Made by a program: the position numbers and the translations under genes. From positions 868,001 to 932,000 of the forward strand of contig NZ_CP009220.1 of NCBI RefSeq assembly GCF_001277995.1: a DNA stretch of 64,000 nucleotides. The letters run 5' to 3'. The first letter of the stretch is position 1, and the number at the start of each line of letters is the position of its first letter. Under the pieces are notes generated by a model that did no database searches, had not been told where the DNA came from, and was given only the letters and a program-made list of their open reading frames with translations. This document shows, in pieces, positions 27,280-35,871 of the stretch. This DNA is from Corynebacterium deserti GIMN1.010 (GTDB taxonomy: Bacteria > Actinomycetota > Actinomycetes > Mycobacteriales > Mycobacteriaceae).

Positions 27280-27925
27280 TCAAATCAAGCGTCTTTTCGA
27301 TGCGGTTGGCAGGTAATGGGGCACCGAGGACGGCGAGGACGGCGTCGGCAAGCATAATTGCGGTGTCCGGCAGGCTGTCTGCCGTCAGCGGGCTTGGGAC
27401 CTTGCCGTCGTTCCTCCGCATTTCAATTGCGGACATGGTGATGTGGAAGGGGAGTTCCACGCGAGGATCTTCACCGACTATTTCGGTGGCAAGATCGCGG
27501 AAGACTGCGACGAGGGCTTCGCGCTGCGTGTGGTACTCAGAGAATTCTTCCGACGCTGCAATTGGCAGCTGGTAGAGGCGACCCACGTTCCACTTGGTGG
27601 ACAGCAGCAAGCGGACTTCAGAAGCAACAATCGCCCACAGACGAAGCTCAGGGCCAGCGTCAAGAGAGCTTAAGTCTTCTGCGAGGACAGTCGACGGCTC
27701 CACGGTGGACTTCAGCAAGGTGAGGAAGATTTCCGTCTTGGACGGGAAGTGGTAATAGAGCGATGCTTGACGGATACCCACAGCATCCGCAATCTGGTGC
27801 GTGGACGTGGTGGCAAAGCCTTGACGGGTGAAAAGCTCGGCAGAAGCATCAAGAATCTCTTCACGGGGATTCTTGCCAGCCCGTCGCGGAGCTGATCTCC
27901 GGGGGCGTCCCACTGCTCCTGCCAT
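27257..27925 (-). CDS. amtR: TetR-family nitrogen control repressor AmtR
   Basis: A 222-residue regulator, the length of C. glutamicum AmtR, which represses nitrogen-uptake and assimilation genes until released by adenylylated GlnK. After a basic arm (GRPRRSAPRRAGKNPRE) the helix-turn-helix is seen at about 38-60 (TSTHQIADAVGIRQASLYYH, then FPSKTEIF), and the rest is the helical ligand/dimer domain. It is transcribed toward citE and preceded by a nucleotidyltransferase-like gene on the same strand, the arrangement I remember for C. glutamicum cg0986-cg0987. Confidence 0.93.
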   Translation of the reverse strand: MAGAVGRPRRSAPRRAGKNPREEILDASAELFTRQGFATTSTHQIADAVGIRQASLYYHFPSKTEIFLTLLKSTVEPSTVLAEDLSSLDAGPELRLWAIVASEVRLLLSTKWNVGRLYQLPIAASEEFSEYHTQREALVAVFRDLATEIVGEDPRVELPFHITMSAIEMRRNDGKVPSPLTADSLPDTAIMLADAVLAVLGAPLPANRIEKTLDLIKQADAK

Positions 27926-28000
27926 GGCGTACTTCCACTTCCTTTATTTTGACTCGGCCATTGATCTCACAAGATTGTAGCCACTAACTGTACTGAGTTC

Positions 28001-28855
28001 CTATTTGGTGCCCATTTCACGGGCTTCAATAGATCGAAGAACCTCCGAGAGTAGTCGAGCTGACGCACCAAAGGTAGCTCGCTGCAGAGCAGGCAGCTCC
28101 CAGGCAGTGGCGTGCTGCTCGTGGATGTGATCCATCCAGCGCCTCGACTGGAGGTTCAGCGCCGACTTCCACACCTGGGTGAGCGCATCGGCCTCGTCGA
28201 TGGTGAGCACGCCGCGGGCGTCGATAAGCCTTTGCGCCGTGGTTGGGGCGAGCGACCCGGCCTGGTGCGCCGCCCAGCGTGCAATCTTTACCGTCGGGAT
28301 CATGAGGTCCTCACGGACGTTAACAGCCATATCCAGCGACGGCAGGCCCTCATAGGTCTCCACAGCCGGTGGGCGCGAATCCAACGCGTCCTGAAGCAAC
28401 GCGTGATCATCGACCTCAACGATATCCGCAACCCAGGTGCCCGCGTCCAAGAACGCCGCCGCATCCTCGCCCGCACGGGCACGCGCCTCCCACTCCTCGC
28501 GCGTCGCAGCCCCAATAGGCTCAGCGACAAACCCGACCTCAGTTAAGAGCGCGGCAATTTCCGCATTGGGGTCTTCTTGCTTATCGACGACCGCGAGCCA
28601 CCTAACAGGCGACGTAGGCAGCGCGTCTCCGCGTCCTACGGGGCCGGTGAGCACCACGTGCGCATCGATACCTGGGGAGTGCAACACATCAGTGATGATC
28701 TGCGACAACCAACCAGCCAGCTCGGCGGGATCCTCTCCGTGTTTCAACGCGTTACTCAGCAGATCCAGGGATTCCTTTAGCACGCCACGGACGGTGGCCC
28801 GATCTTGTGCGTGAGGGGCGGCGTCCGCTAGCTCAGTCAGCGAGGGGTGAAGCAC
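28001..28855 (-). CDS. Putative nucleotidyltransferase-like protein (DUF294/GlnD N-terminal type)
   Basis: A 284-residue soluble protein. The segment VVLTGPVGRGDALPTSPVRW corresponds to the nucleotidyltransferase G-S-x(n)-R-x-D-x-x box of DUF294-type proteins, but the spacing acids are partly replaced (PTSPVRW where active enzymes usually keep D-x-D), so catalysis is doubtful. A helical substrate-binding-like region follows (RWAAHQAGSLAPTTAQRLID, EADALTQVW). It lies upstream of amtR on the same strand, 75 bases away. A link to nitrogen regulation is only positional. Confidence 0.65.
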   Translation of the reverse strand: MLHPSLTELADAAPHAQDRATVRGVLKESLDLLSNALKHGEDPAELAGWLSQIITDVLHSPGIDAHVVLTGPVGRGDALPTSPVRWLAVVDKQEDPNAEIAALLTEVGFVAEPIGAATREEWEARARAGEDAAAFLDAGTWVADIVEVDDHALLQDALDSRPPAVETYEGLPSLDMAVNVREDLMIPTVKIARWAAHQAGSLAPTTAQRLIDARGVLTIDEADALTQVWKSALNLQSRRWMDHIHEQHATAWELPALQRATFGASARLLSEVLRSIEAREMGTK

Positions 28856-28943
28856 GAAAAGTTCCTTCCAGGCAGTTTGCTGTTAGTTTTAAAACTACAC
28901 TGTGCCCGCGACACCTCTGCAAAAGGGCACTGCAAATGGGCAT

Positions 28944-28982
28944 AAAAAATCCGCTTGACCTCGAAAGAGATCAAGCGGATTT
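28944..28982 (-). terminator. Terminator of the rpmB-rpmG-rpsN-rpsR operon
   Basis: A 12-bp stem AAATCCGCTTGA/TCAAGCGGATTT, followed on the minus strand by a run of T, lies 30 bases beyond the rpsR stop. Confidence 0.85.
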
Positions 28983-29011
28983 AGGAAGTCGCTGTTACGT
29001 TATTCCCAGTC

Positions 29012-29263
29012 TTAGCGGCTGGTGAACGGCAGGAGAGCCATTTCGCGTGCGTTCTTCACGGCGGTTGCAACCTCGCGCTGCTGCTGCGGGGTCAGGCCGG
29101 TGACACGACGGGAACGGATCTTGTGGCGGTCGGAGATGAACTGACGAAGGGTGTTGATGTCCTTGTAGTCCACCTTCTCGATGCCCGCTGCCTTCAGCGG
29201 GTTCTTCTTTGGACGGCGGGTCTGCTCAAGGCGGACTCGCTTCGCGTTGTTACGCTGCTTCAT
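29012..29263 (-). CDS. rpsR: 30S ribosomal protein S18, zinc-free form
   Basis: An 83-residue S18 with the conserved core [25 protein letters not shown] (positions about 32-56, split here) and the AREMALLPF end. It has no cysteines, so it is the C-minus form. Last gene of a four-gene ribosomal operon, 12 bases after rpsN. Confidence 0.95.
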   Translation of the reverse strand: MKQRNNAKRVRLEQTRRPKKNPLKAAGIEKVDYKDINTLRQFISDRHKIRSRRVTGLTPQQQREVATAVKNAREMALLPFTSR

Positions 29264-29275
29264 TGGAAAATGCTC

Positions 29276-29581
29276 CTACCAGCTGGACTTACGAACGCCT
29301 GGCAGCTCACCGCGGTGAGCCATCTCGCGCATACGGACACGGGAAAGACCGAACTTACGGAGGTAGCCACGTGGGCGACCATCGTGTGAGTCGCGGTTAC
29401 GAACACGAACAGCAGCAGCGTCACGTGGCTGGCTGTTGAGCTCGAACTGTGCATCCAGACGATCCTCGTCAGAGGTGTTTGGGTTACGGATAATAGCCTT
29501 GAGCTCAGCGCGACGCTCCGCGTAGCGGGCGACGATTTCCTTGCGCTTCTCGTTCTTGGCGATCTTTGACTTCTTAGCCAT
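29276..29581 (-). CDS. rpsN: 30S ribosomal protein S14, long zinc-free form
   Basis: A 101-residue S14 with the signature [20 protein letters not shown] and [13 protein letters not shown]. The short zinc-binding S14 type has ~61 residues with CxxC pairs; this long form has none. It incorporates into the 30S head. Its start lies three bases after the rpmG stop. Confidence 0.95.
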   Translation of the reverse strand: MAKKSKIAKNEKRKEIVARYAERRAELKAIIRNPNTSDEDRLDAQFELNSQPRDAAAVRVRNRDSHDGRPRGYLRKFGLSRVRMREMAHRGELPGVRKSSW

Positions 29582-29584
29582 TGA

Positions 29585-29749
29585 TTATCGCTCCTCGCGG
29601 AATTCGACGTGCTTACGGACTACAGGATCGTACTTCTTGAGGGTGATACGATCTGGGTTGTTGCGCTTGTTCTTACGGGTGACATAGGTGTAACCAGTGC
29701 CAGCAGTAGACTTCAGCTTGATGATGGGGCGGATATCATTACGTGCCAT
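29585..29749 (-). CDS. rpmG: 50S ribosomal protein L33, zinc-free form
   Basis: 54 codons on the minus strand from ATG 29749 to TAA 29585-29587. The protein begins [20 protein letters not shown] and continues [20 protein letters not shown], the L33 consensus. The positions that form CxxC pairs in zinc-binding L33 are occupied by other residues. It lies three bases after rpmB and three bases before rpsN. Confidence 0.95.
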   Translation of the reverse strand: MARNDIRPIIKLKSTAGTGYTYVTRKNKRNNPDRITLKKYDPVVRKHVEFREER

Positions 29750-29752
29750 CTT

Positions 29753-29989
29753 TTAGATCTTCTCCCCACGTGCGCGGATCTGTGCAACAACAGCTTCGAT
29801 GCCGTCGCGGTCAATGACCTTAAGACCCTTGGTGGAAACGTTCAGGGTGATGGTACGGCCCTCGGAAGGGACGTAGAACTTACGACGCTGCACGTTGGGG
29901 TTCCAACGGCGGGAAGTGCGTCGGTGCGAGTGTGAGACAGACTTGCCGAAACTCGGCTTGCGTCCCGTTACCTGGCAATGTGCCGACAT
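29753..29989 (-). CDS. rpmB: 50S ribosomal protein L28
   Basis: A 78-residue L28 with the N-terminal [20 protein letters not shown] signature, [13 protein letters not shown], and the [18 protein letters not shown] strand. Only one cysteine is present, so it cannot form the four-Cys zinc site of C-plus L28. First gene of rpmB-rpmG-rpsN-rpsR; AGGAG precedes the ATG. A GC-rich hairpin lies in its leader. Confidence 0.95.
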   Translation of the reverse strand: MSAHCQVTGRKPSFGKSVSHSHRRTSRRWNPNVQRRKFYVPSEGRTITLNVSTKGLKVIDRDGIEAVVAQIRARGEKI

Positions 29990-30028
29990 AACTTACTTTC
30001 TCCTAGCCGCCCACAATCAGTTAGAAGA

Positions 30029-30056
30029 CGCGCCGCACCGGAAGATCCGGGGCGCG
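30029..30056 (-). promoter_or_regulatory. GC-rich hairpin in the leader of the rpmB operon
   Basis: The outer stem CGCGCC/GGCGCG and inner stem CCGGA/TCCGG with loop AGA lie 40-67 bases upstream of the rpmB start on the minus strand. On the transcript the hairpin is followed by TCTTCT. It could be an attenuator, an r-protein binding site, or a processing site. The structure is seen; any role is inferred. Confidence 0.45.
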
Positions 30057-30135
30057 AGCATGCCAGCTGACGGGGCGATAACGAATATTTACGACAACAG
30101 CAAGGGACAAGTCTACATACCAAGTCCCAAAACAC

Positions 30136-30409
30136 CTAATCGCCTACTCGTTGGCTATTTGTGGTCCACGTCAGCTTGATCTGCATCCAATAATAGCTGG
30201 AAAAGCGGCTGCGACAACTTGAGTAGGAAAGGGGCTGTGTGGGCCGGTAATAGACATCGGCCCCTTTTCTGTATGACGTCACAAGACCGCGGCCTCGAAG
30301 CACCTTGAGATGTGGGGAAAGTAGACATGGCAAAGTAGAGATGGCTCAGCCTTCGTTTCCTTAATAATTTTCCAACGGTGATTTCAGTGTGGTTGGGGAT
30401 GAACTCCAT
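30136..30409 (-). pseudogene. Decayed ArsR/SmtB-type regulator
   Basis: The minus strand carries pieces of an ArsR-family winged helix in two frames. Frame one (from ATG 30409) gives EITVGKLL, the start of the helix-turn-helix. The next frame gives LLSPHLKVLRGRGLVTSYRK and GADVYYRP, the unmistakable recognition helix and wing. The first frame resumes as LLKLSQPLFQLLLDADQADV. At least two frameshifts are needed to restore one protein, so it is dead. ArsR regulators of this kind usually sense metals; its position between two zinc-free ribosomal protein operons is suggestive but proves nothing. Confidence 0.65.
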
Positions 30410-30711
30410 GGGCTGGACTCGTAAAGGGTGGGAGGGTCCTTTGAATGGGGACGCTTCTCATCCTTGGGCTGATTTCGAACGAGGCGTTTGCGAGCCACCT
30501 TTGATTGCCGAGAAATGTAGTGACCCTAATTGTATAGTCAACAACTAATATGAGTTTGTGGGTTCAATAGCGGATTTTTATGTTCCGCGCAACCGGTGTA
30601 TTGTATTGGAGGTTCATCGTCAAAATGGCGATGCATACTTAACGAACCCAACTCGGGCACGATCCCTTTGGGGAACCGACCTGAAGTTCAATCCTGAGGG
30701 AACGAGAGTAC
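30410..30711 (+). other. Intergenic stretch before rpmE, no supported gene
   Basis: A 46-codon open frame (30408-30548, beginning MGWTRKGWEGPLNGD) and another protein-like run (30549-30680, containing ADFYVPRNRCIVLEV) occur here, but neither has a ribosome binding site or a recognised family. They may be debris of the same lost genes as the ArsR remnant. The rpmE promoter must lie in the last ~150 bases; I see no clear palindromic operator. Confidence 0.4.
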
Positions 30712-30978
30712 ATGAAGAAGGATATCCACCCGGACTACCATGCGGTAGTCTTCCAGGACGCAGGCACTGGCTTCCAGTTCCTGACTAAGTCCACCGCTAC
30801 CAGCGACCGCACCGTGTCCTGGGAAGATGGTAACGAGTACCCACTGATCGTCGTTGACGTGACCAGCGAGTCTCACCCATTCTGGACCGGCGCCCAGCGT
30901 GTCATGGACACCGCTGGTCGTGTTGAGAAGTTCGAGCGCCGCTTCGGTGGCATGGCTCGCCGCAAGAAGAAGGCATAG
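30712..30978 (+). CDS. rpmE: 50S ribosomal protein L31, type B (zinc-free)
   Basis: 88 residues beginning [18 protein letters not shown], with the [20 protein letters not shown] box typical of type B L31 and a basic end. It has no CxxC motif, in contrast to type A L31. Type B L31 is commonly the zinc-starvation substitute. It is cotranscribed with rpmF 11 bases downstream. Confidence 0.95.
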   Translation: MKKDIHPDYHAVVFQDAGTGFQFLTKSTATSDRTVSWEDGNEYPLIVVDVTSESHPFWTGAQRVMDTAGRVEKFERRFGGMARRKKKA

Positions 30979-30989
30979 GAGGGAAAACA

Positions 30990-31163
30990 ATGGCAGTTCC
31001 AAAGCGCCGTATGTCCCGCGCAAACACCCACGCTCGCCGTTCCCAGTGGAAGGCTGACAATGTCGCCCTTCAGGAAGTGAAGATCGACGGTCAGACCGTT
31101 CGCATCCCACGTCGACTGGTCAAGGCAGCTCAGCTCGGTCTTGTAGACGTAGAGCAGTTCTAA
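30990..31163 (+). CDS. rpmF: 50S ribosomal protein L32, zinc-free form
   Basis: 57 codons from ATG 30990 to TAA 31161-31163, with GGAGGG upstream. The protein begins [20 protein letters not shown], the L32 signature, and ends in VDVEQF. The cysteine pairs of zinc-binding L32 are absent. It is short enough to be missed by length-filtered gene finding. Confidence 0.93.
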   Translation: MAVPKRRMSRANTHARRSQWKADNVALQEVKIDGQTVRIPRRLVKAAQLGLVDVEQF

Positions 31164-31206
31164 ACTAAATTTCTTAATGCCCTCTAAGGTGCATATAAGA
31201 GTTTGA

Positions 31207-31258
31207 GAAGAAGCTAATTGTCCTCCCCTTAATTGGGGTGAGGCAGTTAGCTTCTTTT
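31207..31258 (+). terminator. Terminator after rpmF
   Basis: A long imperfect stem (AGAAGCTAA...CTCCCC with GGGG...TTAGCTTCT) is followed by TTT, 46 bases beyond the rpmF stop. Confidence 0.8.
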
Positions 31259-31347
31259 GCATATGAAGGTGTTAGCATAATCGAAACACGTTCACCCCGA
31301 GTTTTTCTCTCAGCTGAGGAAAGCCGCCATTATCGAGAAGAGAATGC

Positions 31348-32046
31348 ATGAAAATTTTGGTCGTCGATGATGAGCAGGCTGTCCGTGAATCCCTGCGCAG
31401 ATCACTCACTTTCAATGGATACAGCGTGGTTCTTGCAGAAGACGGCATTCAAGCTCTTGAGGTAATTGAAAAACAACAGCCAACCCTGGTGGTTCTGGAT
31501 GTCATGATGCCTCGCATGGATGGCCTCGAAGTATGTCGTCATCTCCGCAGTGAAGGCGACGATCGTCCCATCCTCATCTTGACCGCACGTGACAATGTCT
31601 CCGACAGGGTCGGTGGACTTGATGCAGGTGCTGATGATTACTTAGCTAAGCCCTTCGCACTTGAAGAGTTATTGGCACGCGTTCGCTCGTTGGTTCGTCG
31701 CTCAGCAGCCGAATCTAACCTGAACGGAACCGCAGATGTCACCGAACTCTCGTGTGGCGATCTCACTCTCCATCCTGAGACTCGCGAAGTAACCCGCAAC
31801 GATCGTCTTATCAGCTTGACCCGCACTGAGTTCGCTCTGCTTCAGCTGCTTCTCAAGAACCACCGCAAGGTGCTTAGTCGCTCGCAAATCTTGGAGGAGG
31901 TGTGGGGCTATGATTTCCCAACCTCCGGAAACGCTCTGGAAGTCTACATTGGCTACCTGCGTCGTAAGACCGAACTCGAAGGTGAAAGCCGACTGATTCA
32001 TACGGTCCGAGGTGTCGGTTACGTTTTGCGTGAGACCGCTCCGTGA
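31348..32046 (+). CDS. cgtR2: OmpR-family response regulator (MprA-like)
   Basis: A 232-residue two-component regulator. The receiver domain has acidic DD at 7-8, the phosphoacceptor Asp51 in [12 protein letters not shown], and Lys101 in LAKPFAL. The C-terminal winged helix (about 130-230) contains [13 protein letters not shown] and [12 protein letters not shown], then GYLRRK. Followed by its kinase with a GTGA overlap and then htrA, the mprA-mprB-pepD arrangement of mycobacteria, where the system responds to envelope stress. Confidence 0.93.
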   Translation: MKILVVDDEQAVRESLRRSLTFNGYSVVLAEDGIQALEVIEKQQPTLVVLDVMMPRMDGLEVCRHLRSEGDDRPILILTARDNVSDRVGGLDAGADDYLAKPFALEELLARVRSLVRRSAAESNLNGTADVTELSCGDLTLHPETREVTRNDRLISLTRTEFALLQLLLKNHRKVLSRSQILEEVWGYDFPTSGNALEVYIGYLRRKTELEGESRLIHTVRGVGYVLRETAP

Positions 32047-33488
32047 CATTACGTCGCATCGGTTCAGGGCCATTAGCTAAAGAGGATGTGCAAGAGACTC
32101 CACCAGAGGTTCAAGACACCGATCAGTCGATGTCCTTGCGGTGGAGGCTTTCCTTACTCAGCGCTACGCTTGTGGCTTTTGCCGTCGGCATCATTACCGT
32201 TGCTGCTTATTGGACTGTGTCCAACTATGTCATCTCAAGCATCGATGACGAGCTTGAAAACCAAGCAACGGTAATGCTTGAGCGTGCCGGTCAACCGGGT
32301 TTCTACAGCAATGTTGAAGCAGAAATCGACACGGTTCGCGCATATTCGCAAGACATGCGTATCGCGTTGGCGCCCCCTGGGTGGCAATACGTGGTGGGCG
32401 ATAGCGTGACGGTTCCGGGCAACATTCTGCTCAATCAATCGGGGTCAGGCACGCAGATCGCCAGCACTAATACTGAACGCATCTTGGTGAAACGTGATGA
32501 CGCCGGTGCTGTAGTTGTCCTTGCCAAGGAGATGGCAGAAACCAACCGCCAGATCACCGCTCTTGGTGTACTGCTCCTTCTTATTGGTGGCATTGGGGTG
32601 TTGGCGTCGATCTTGGTGGGATTCATTATCTCTAATGAGGGTCTAAAGCCGTTGGCTCGCCTCCAGCGCGCAGTTGAACACATCGTCAAAACTGATGAGC
32701 TGCGCGCAATCCCCGTTGTGGGTAATGACGAGTTTGCAAAGCTCACAAAAAGCTTTAACGAGATGCTTCAAGCGCTTCGCGAATCACGTACTCGACAATC
32801 TCAATTGGTTGCAGATGCCGGCCACGAGCTGAAAACTCCACTGACATCTATGCGCACCAATATTGAACTGCTGCTGATGACGTCGAAGGACAACTCACAC
32901 AGCATTCCCGAGGAAGACCTCGAAGCGCTGCGCCAAGATGTATTGTCGCAAATGACAGAAATGTCGACCCTCATTGGTGACCTCGTCGACCTCGCTCGGG
33001 AAGAAAGCATAGAAACCTCAGAACCTGTTGTGTTGAACCAAGTATTAGAGATTGCGCTGGATCGTGTGGAAAGTCGACGCCTCACCGTAAACATCGACGT
33101 AAAAGAAACCGTGCAGTGGGAAGTTGTTGGCGACGAATTTTCGCTCACCCGCGCGTTAGTAAACGTTTTGGACAACGCCATCAAATGGTCGCCTGATGAA
33201 GGTACTGTTCGAGTTTCCCTCAACCAACTTGATGCTGACACTGTACGTGTCATCGTGGATGATTCTGGTCCAGGTATTGCAGAATCTGAGCGCGAATTAG
33301 TGCTGGAACGTTTCTACCGTTCTATTAGCTCCCGCTCAATGCCAGGATCTGGACTTGGTCCCGCCATTGTGAACCAGGCTGTACACCGCCATGGTGGTGC
33401 ACTTGTGGTGGGTGAATCTGATGATGGCGGTACAAGAATCACGATGGACTTCCCTGGAAAGCCACTTCGCAGCCAGCTCGAAAATTAA
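32043..33488 (+). CDS. cgtS2: Sensor histidine kinase (MprB-like)
   Basis: A 481-residue membrane kinase. TM1 about 38-62, an extracellular sensor of ~110 residues, TM2 about 172-196, then HAMP, DHp with phosphorylated His261 ([10 protein letters not shown]), N box [12 protein letters not shown]1 DDSGPGIAE, and G2 at 434-441. In the G2 box the sequence is GSGLGPAI with Pro440 (codon CCC, 33360-33362) where GSGLGLAI is nearly universal. The GTG start overlaps the regulator's stop codon. The ligand is unknown. Confidence 0.92.
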   Translation: MTLRRIGSGPLAKEDVQETPPEVQDTDQSMSLRWRLSLLSATLVAFAVGIITVAAYWTVSNYVISSIDDELENQATVMLERAGQPGFYSNVEAEIDTVRAYSQDMRIALAPPGWQYVVGDSVTVPGNILLNQSGSGTQIASTNTERILVKRDDAGAVVVLAKEMAETNRQITALGVLLLLIGGIGVLASILVGFIISNEGLKPLARLQRAVEHIVKTDELRAIPVVGNDEFAKLTKSFNEMLQALRESRTRQSQLVADAGHELKTPLTSMRTNIELLLMTSKDNSHSIPEEDLEALRQDVLSQMTEMSTLIGDLVDLAREESIETSEPVVLNQVLEIALDRVESRRLTVNIDVKETVQWEVVGDEFSLTRALVNVLDNAIKWSPDEGTVRVSLNQLDADTVRVIVDDSGPGIAESERELVLERFYRSISSRSMPGSGLGPAIVNQAVHRHGGALVVGESDDGGTRITMDFPGKPLRSQLEN

Positions 33489-33571
33489 GGTGATTAAACC
33501 ACTACAGAGCTCACAGCAAGTGTTCAGACTGCTTAAAGTGGCTCCGCAGCCAGGGGGTTCATACTCAAGCT

Positions 33572-34864
33572 ATGACAAATCAATTCCCCACACACAACGG
33601 TGACAACGCAGACCGCTCGACTGGTTCTTCAGAAACAAATAGCTTTGACCAGGTGCGCAGCTCGTACCCGCAGTGGGGTTCCACCAACTCCCAAAATCCT
33701 CACTCCAACCCATATCCTCAAACTGAACAGTCGCCCACATGGACAAGCTGGGATCAAGAACCGATCAGTAGTGATGTTCCCAAAACTAAAGAGAAGCGCA
33801 AGATCGGTCTCGGTGCCGCCCTTGCTCTCATGTTGGTAGGTTCGGTTGCTTCCGGCAGCGTCGTAGGCATTGCAGCATCACAGATGGGGTCTGATTCCAG
33901 CACTCCAGTAAGCGCCTTGGATCAGCCAAGCGTGCAGCGAACCACCAATGCTGAACCTGGCTCTGCTGAACAAGTGGCCAATGCTGTGTTGCCGTCCGTT
34001 GTGTCCATTCAGGCTATTTCCCGTAGCTCTGCTTCTGAGGGTTCTGGCTCCATCATTTCCTCTGATGGCTACGTCATGACCAATAACCACGTTGTATCGA
34101 GCGTTGCGGAAAGTGGTGTGTTGCAAGTGACCTTCTCCGATGGCTCTACGGGTGAGGCTGATTTTATTGCCGGCGATCCCTCCACGGATATTGCAGTGAT
34201 CAAGATCCGCAACGTCCAGGATCTTCCCGTCATCAGTTTCGGTGACTCTGATTCCTTGGCAGTAGGTCAGGAGGTGATGGCTGTCGGTTCGCCTCTGGGA
34301 TTGAGCTCGACTGTGACCACTGGTATCGTCTCGGCTCTTAACCGTCCTGTTCGTGCCTCTGGCGACGGTGGCGAGTCCTCACTTATTGACGCGATCCAGA
34401 CTGACGCTGCTATCAACCCAGGTAACTCTGGTGGCCCATTGGTGGACATGGAGGGCAATCTGATTGGTATGAATTCGGTGATTGCTTCGATTTCAAGCAC
34501 CAGCGATACCGCAGGTTCCATTGGTCTTGGTTTCGCTATCCCATCGAACTTTGCCAAGCGCGTTGCTGATCAGTTGATCTCCACTGGCACGGTCACGCAG
34601 CCAATGCTGGGAGTTCAGGTCGGGCAGGATAACTCGGTTTCGGGTGCTGTGATTGCTAGCGTCCAAGATGGTGGCCCTGGTGCTGCCGCAGGTCTCCAGC
34701 CAGGTGATGTTGTCACCAAGCTCAACGATCGTGTTATTGATGGTGCAGACTCTTTGATTGCGGCTGTTCGTTCGCACGATTTTGGTGAAACCGTAACTCT
34801 GACTATTACTCAGCCAGATACTGGGCAATCACGTGAAGTAGAGGTTACTCTGACGAGCGAGTAG
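33572..34864 (+). CDS. htrA: Membrane-anchored HtrA/DegP-type serine protease with PDZ domain
   Basis: 430 residues: a ~75-residue hydrophilic, Asn/Ser/Pro-rich cytoplasmic start, a single membrane helix about 77-103, an extracytoplasmic trypsin-like domain with triad His173 (NNHVV), Asp206 (STDIAVI) and Ser286 (NPGNSGGPL), and a C-terminal PDZ domain (GGPGAAAGLQPGDVVTKLND). It degrades or senses misfolded exported proteins. It lies downstream of the MprAB-like system, whose mycobacterial counterpart controls the PepD protease; similar control is likely here. Confidence 0.95.
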   Translation: MTNQFPTHNGDNADRSTGSSETNSFDQVRSSYPQWGSTNSQNPHSNPYPQTEQSPTWTSWDQEPISSDVPKTKEKRKIGLGAALALMLVGSVASGSVVGIAASQMGSDSSTPVSALDQPSVQRTTNAEPGSAEQVANAVLPSVVSIQAISRSSASEGSGSIISSDGYVMTNNHVVSSVAESGVLQVTFSDGSTGEADFIAGDPSTDIAVIKIRNVQDLPVISFGDSDSLAVGQEVMAVGSPLGLSSTVTTGIVSALNRPVRASGDGGESSLIDAIQTDAAINPGNSGGPLVDMEGNLIGMNSVIASISSTSDTAGSIGLGFAIPSNFAKRVADQLISTGTVTQPMLGVQVGQDNSVSGAVIASVQDGGPGAAAGLQPGDVVTKLNDRVIDGADSLIAAVRSHDFGETVTLTITQPDTGQSREVEVTLTSE

Positions 34865-34916
34865 TTTTATTAAAGAGTTATAAGCCCCAATTGCACGACA
34901 GCGTTAGCGAGGAACT

Positions 34917-35504
34917 ATGAGTAAGGATCCGTTGGGTAGCTTGACCGACGTGGTTGAATCACGAAGCCCACTGCCAGACGTGGAACCTGATCCGGAGTTT
35001 CTCATGGCCACCGAACAAGAACTGACCATGTCTTCACAGAAGCGAGCGCTTGTTGTTCTCGTTGGTGATCATGTAGCAGAAGATGATGGCACGGGACCGT
35101 TGGTGACGGAACTGCTGCACGAGGCTGGTTTCAACGTTGATGCAGTCGTCCATGTGCGGTCGAAGAAGTCTCAGATTAGGCAGGCCATTGAAACCGCTGT
35201 AGTCGGTGGCGCTGACTTGGTGCTCACTATCGGTGGCGTTGGTGTTGGCCCTCGCGATAAAACTCCAGAAGCAACGATCGCGGTCCTAGATCAAGAGGTT
35301 CCAGGCATTGTGCAAGCGTTGCGTTCATCGGGTCTTGCCTGCGGTGCAGTAGACGCAAGCGTTTCTCGAGGAGTTGCAGGTATTTCTGGGTCGACAGTAG
35401 TGGTGAACTTGGCGTCGTCACGCTCAGCAATTCGCGATGGCATGGCAACGCTTGCTCCGCTCGTAGATTTTGTCGTGGATCAGCTGCGCACCTATGTGGT
35501 CTAA
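34917..35504 (+). CDS. mog: MogA/MoaB-family molybdenum cofactor protein
   Basis: A 195-residue protein with the molybdopterin-binding fold. After a ~40-residue acidic N-terminal extension it has VVLVGDHVAEDDGTGPLV, the TIGGVGVGPRDKTPEAT motif and SRGVAGISGSTVVVNL. MogA/MoaB enzymes adenylylate molybdopterin. In the usual motif GGTG the third residue is Thr; here it is Val (GGVG), which may affect activity. No other cofactor genes are close except the MoeA-like glp at 38.6 kb. Confidence 0.85.
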   Translation: MSKDPLGSLTDVVESRSPLPDVEPDPEFLMATEQELTMSSQKRALVVLVGDHVAEDDGTGPLVTELLHEAGFNVDAVVHVRSKKSQIRQAIETAVVGGADLVLTIGGVGVGPRDKTPEATIAVLDQEVPGIVQALRSSGLACGAVDASVSRGVAGISGSTVVVNLASSRSAIRDGMATLAPLVDFVVDQLRTYVV

Positions 35505-35565
35505 AACTAGGCTAAAACTAGTCTTGAACTAGTGTCATCTAGATGACCTACAGGAGGGAATAGCT

Positions 35566-35751
35566 GTGAGTAGACAACGGAGAAGGTCTTTCCGCGCCTC
35601 AGATGCGCGGGATTATGACCGCACTGCAGATACTCCGGTGCATATTTCTTCCAATGAGGAAGAAAGAGAAGTGACTCTAGATCCTGAAGGTGAGGATCAG
35701 CCGAAGGGGGAGGAGTTCTGGAAGGAGCAACACCCCCCACATCATGGCTAG
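35566..35751 (+). CDS. Small charged protein of unknown function
   Basis: 61 residues, GTG start with AGGAGG eight bases upstream (35551-35556). The composition is strikingly polar: a basic N-terminus (SRQRRRSFRASDARDYDR) and a Glu/Pro-rich C-terminus, likely disordered. No family recognised. It is followed by a strong bidirectional terminator and appears to be cotranscribed with mog. Confidence 0.65.
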   Translation: MSRQRRRSFRASDARDYDRTADTPVHISSNEEEREVTLDPEGEDQPKGEEFWKEQHPPHHG

Positions 35752-35785
35752 AAGACACGGCTAGAAGTCACCAGCTAAGGCAACA

Positions 35786-35817
35786 AAAAGGGGGCTCCCA
35801 AGTGGGAGCCCCCTTTT
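35786..35817. terminator. Bidirectional terminator between the small protein gene and mscL
   Basis: A 14-bp perfect stem AAAAGGGGGCTCCC/GGGAGCCCCCTTTT with loop AAGT between convergent genes. Confidence 0.92.
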
Positions 35818-35871
35818 CCGCTAGTAGAAGCGGCGGTAAGAACAGCTAGCAAGAATGGCTAAACATTGCTT

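Noticed and set aside
30408..30548. 46-codon ORF before rpmE as a real small gene
   Set aside because: No Shine-Dalgarno, no recognisable homology, and adjacent sequence is decayed.
29990..30711. Zur operator for the ribosomal protein operons
   Set aside because: The segment around GATAACGAATATTTACG was considered but is not a convincing palindrome.
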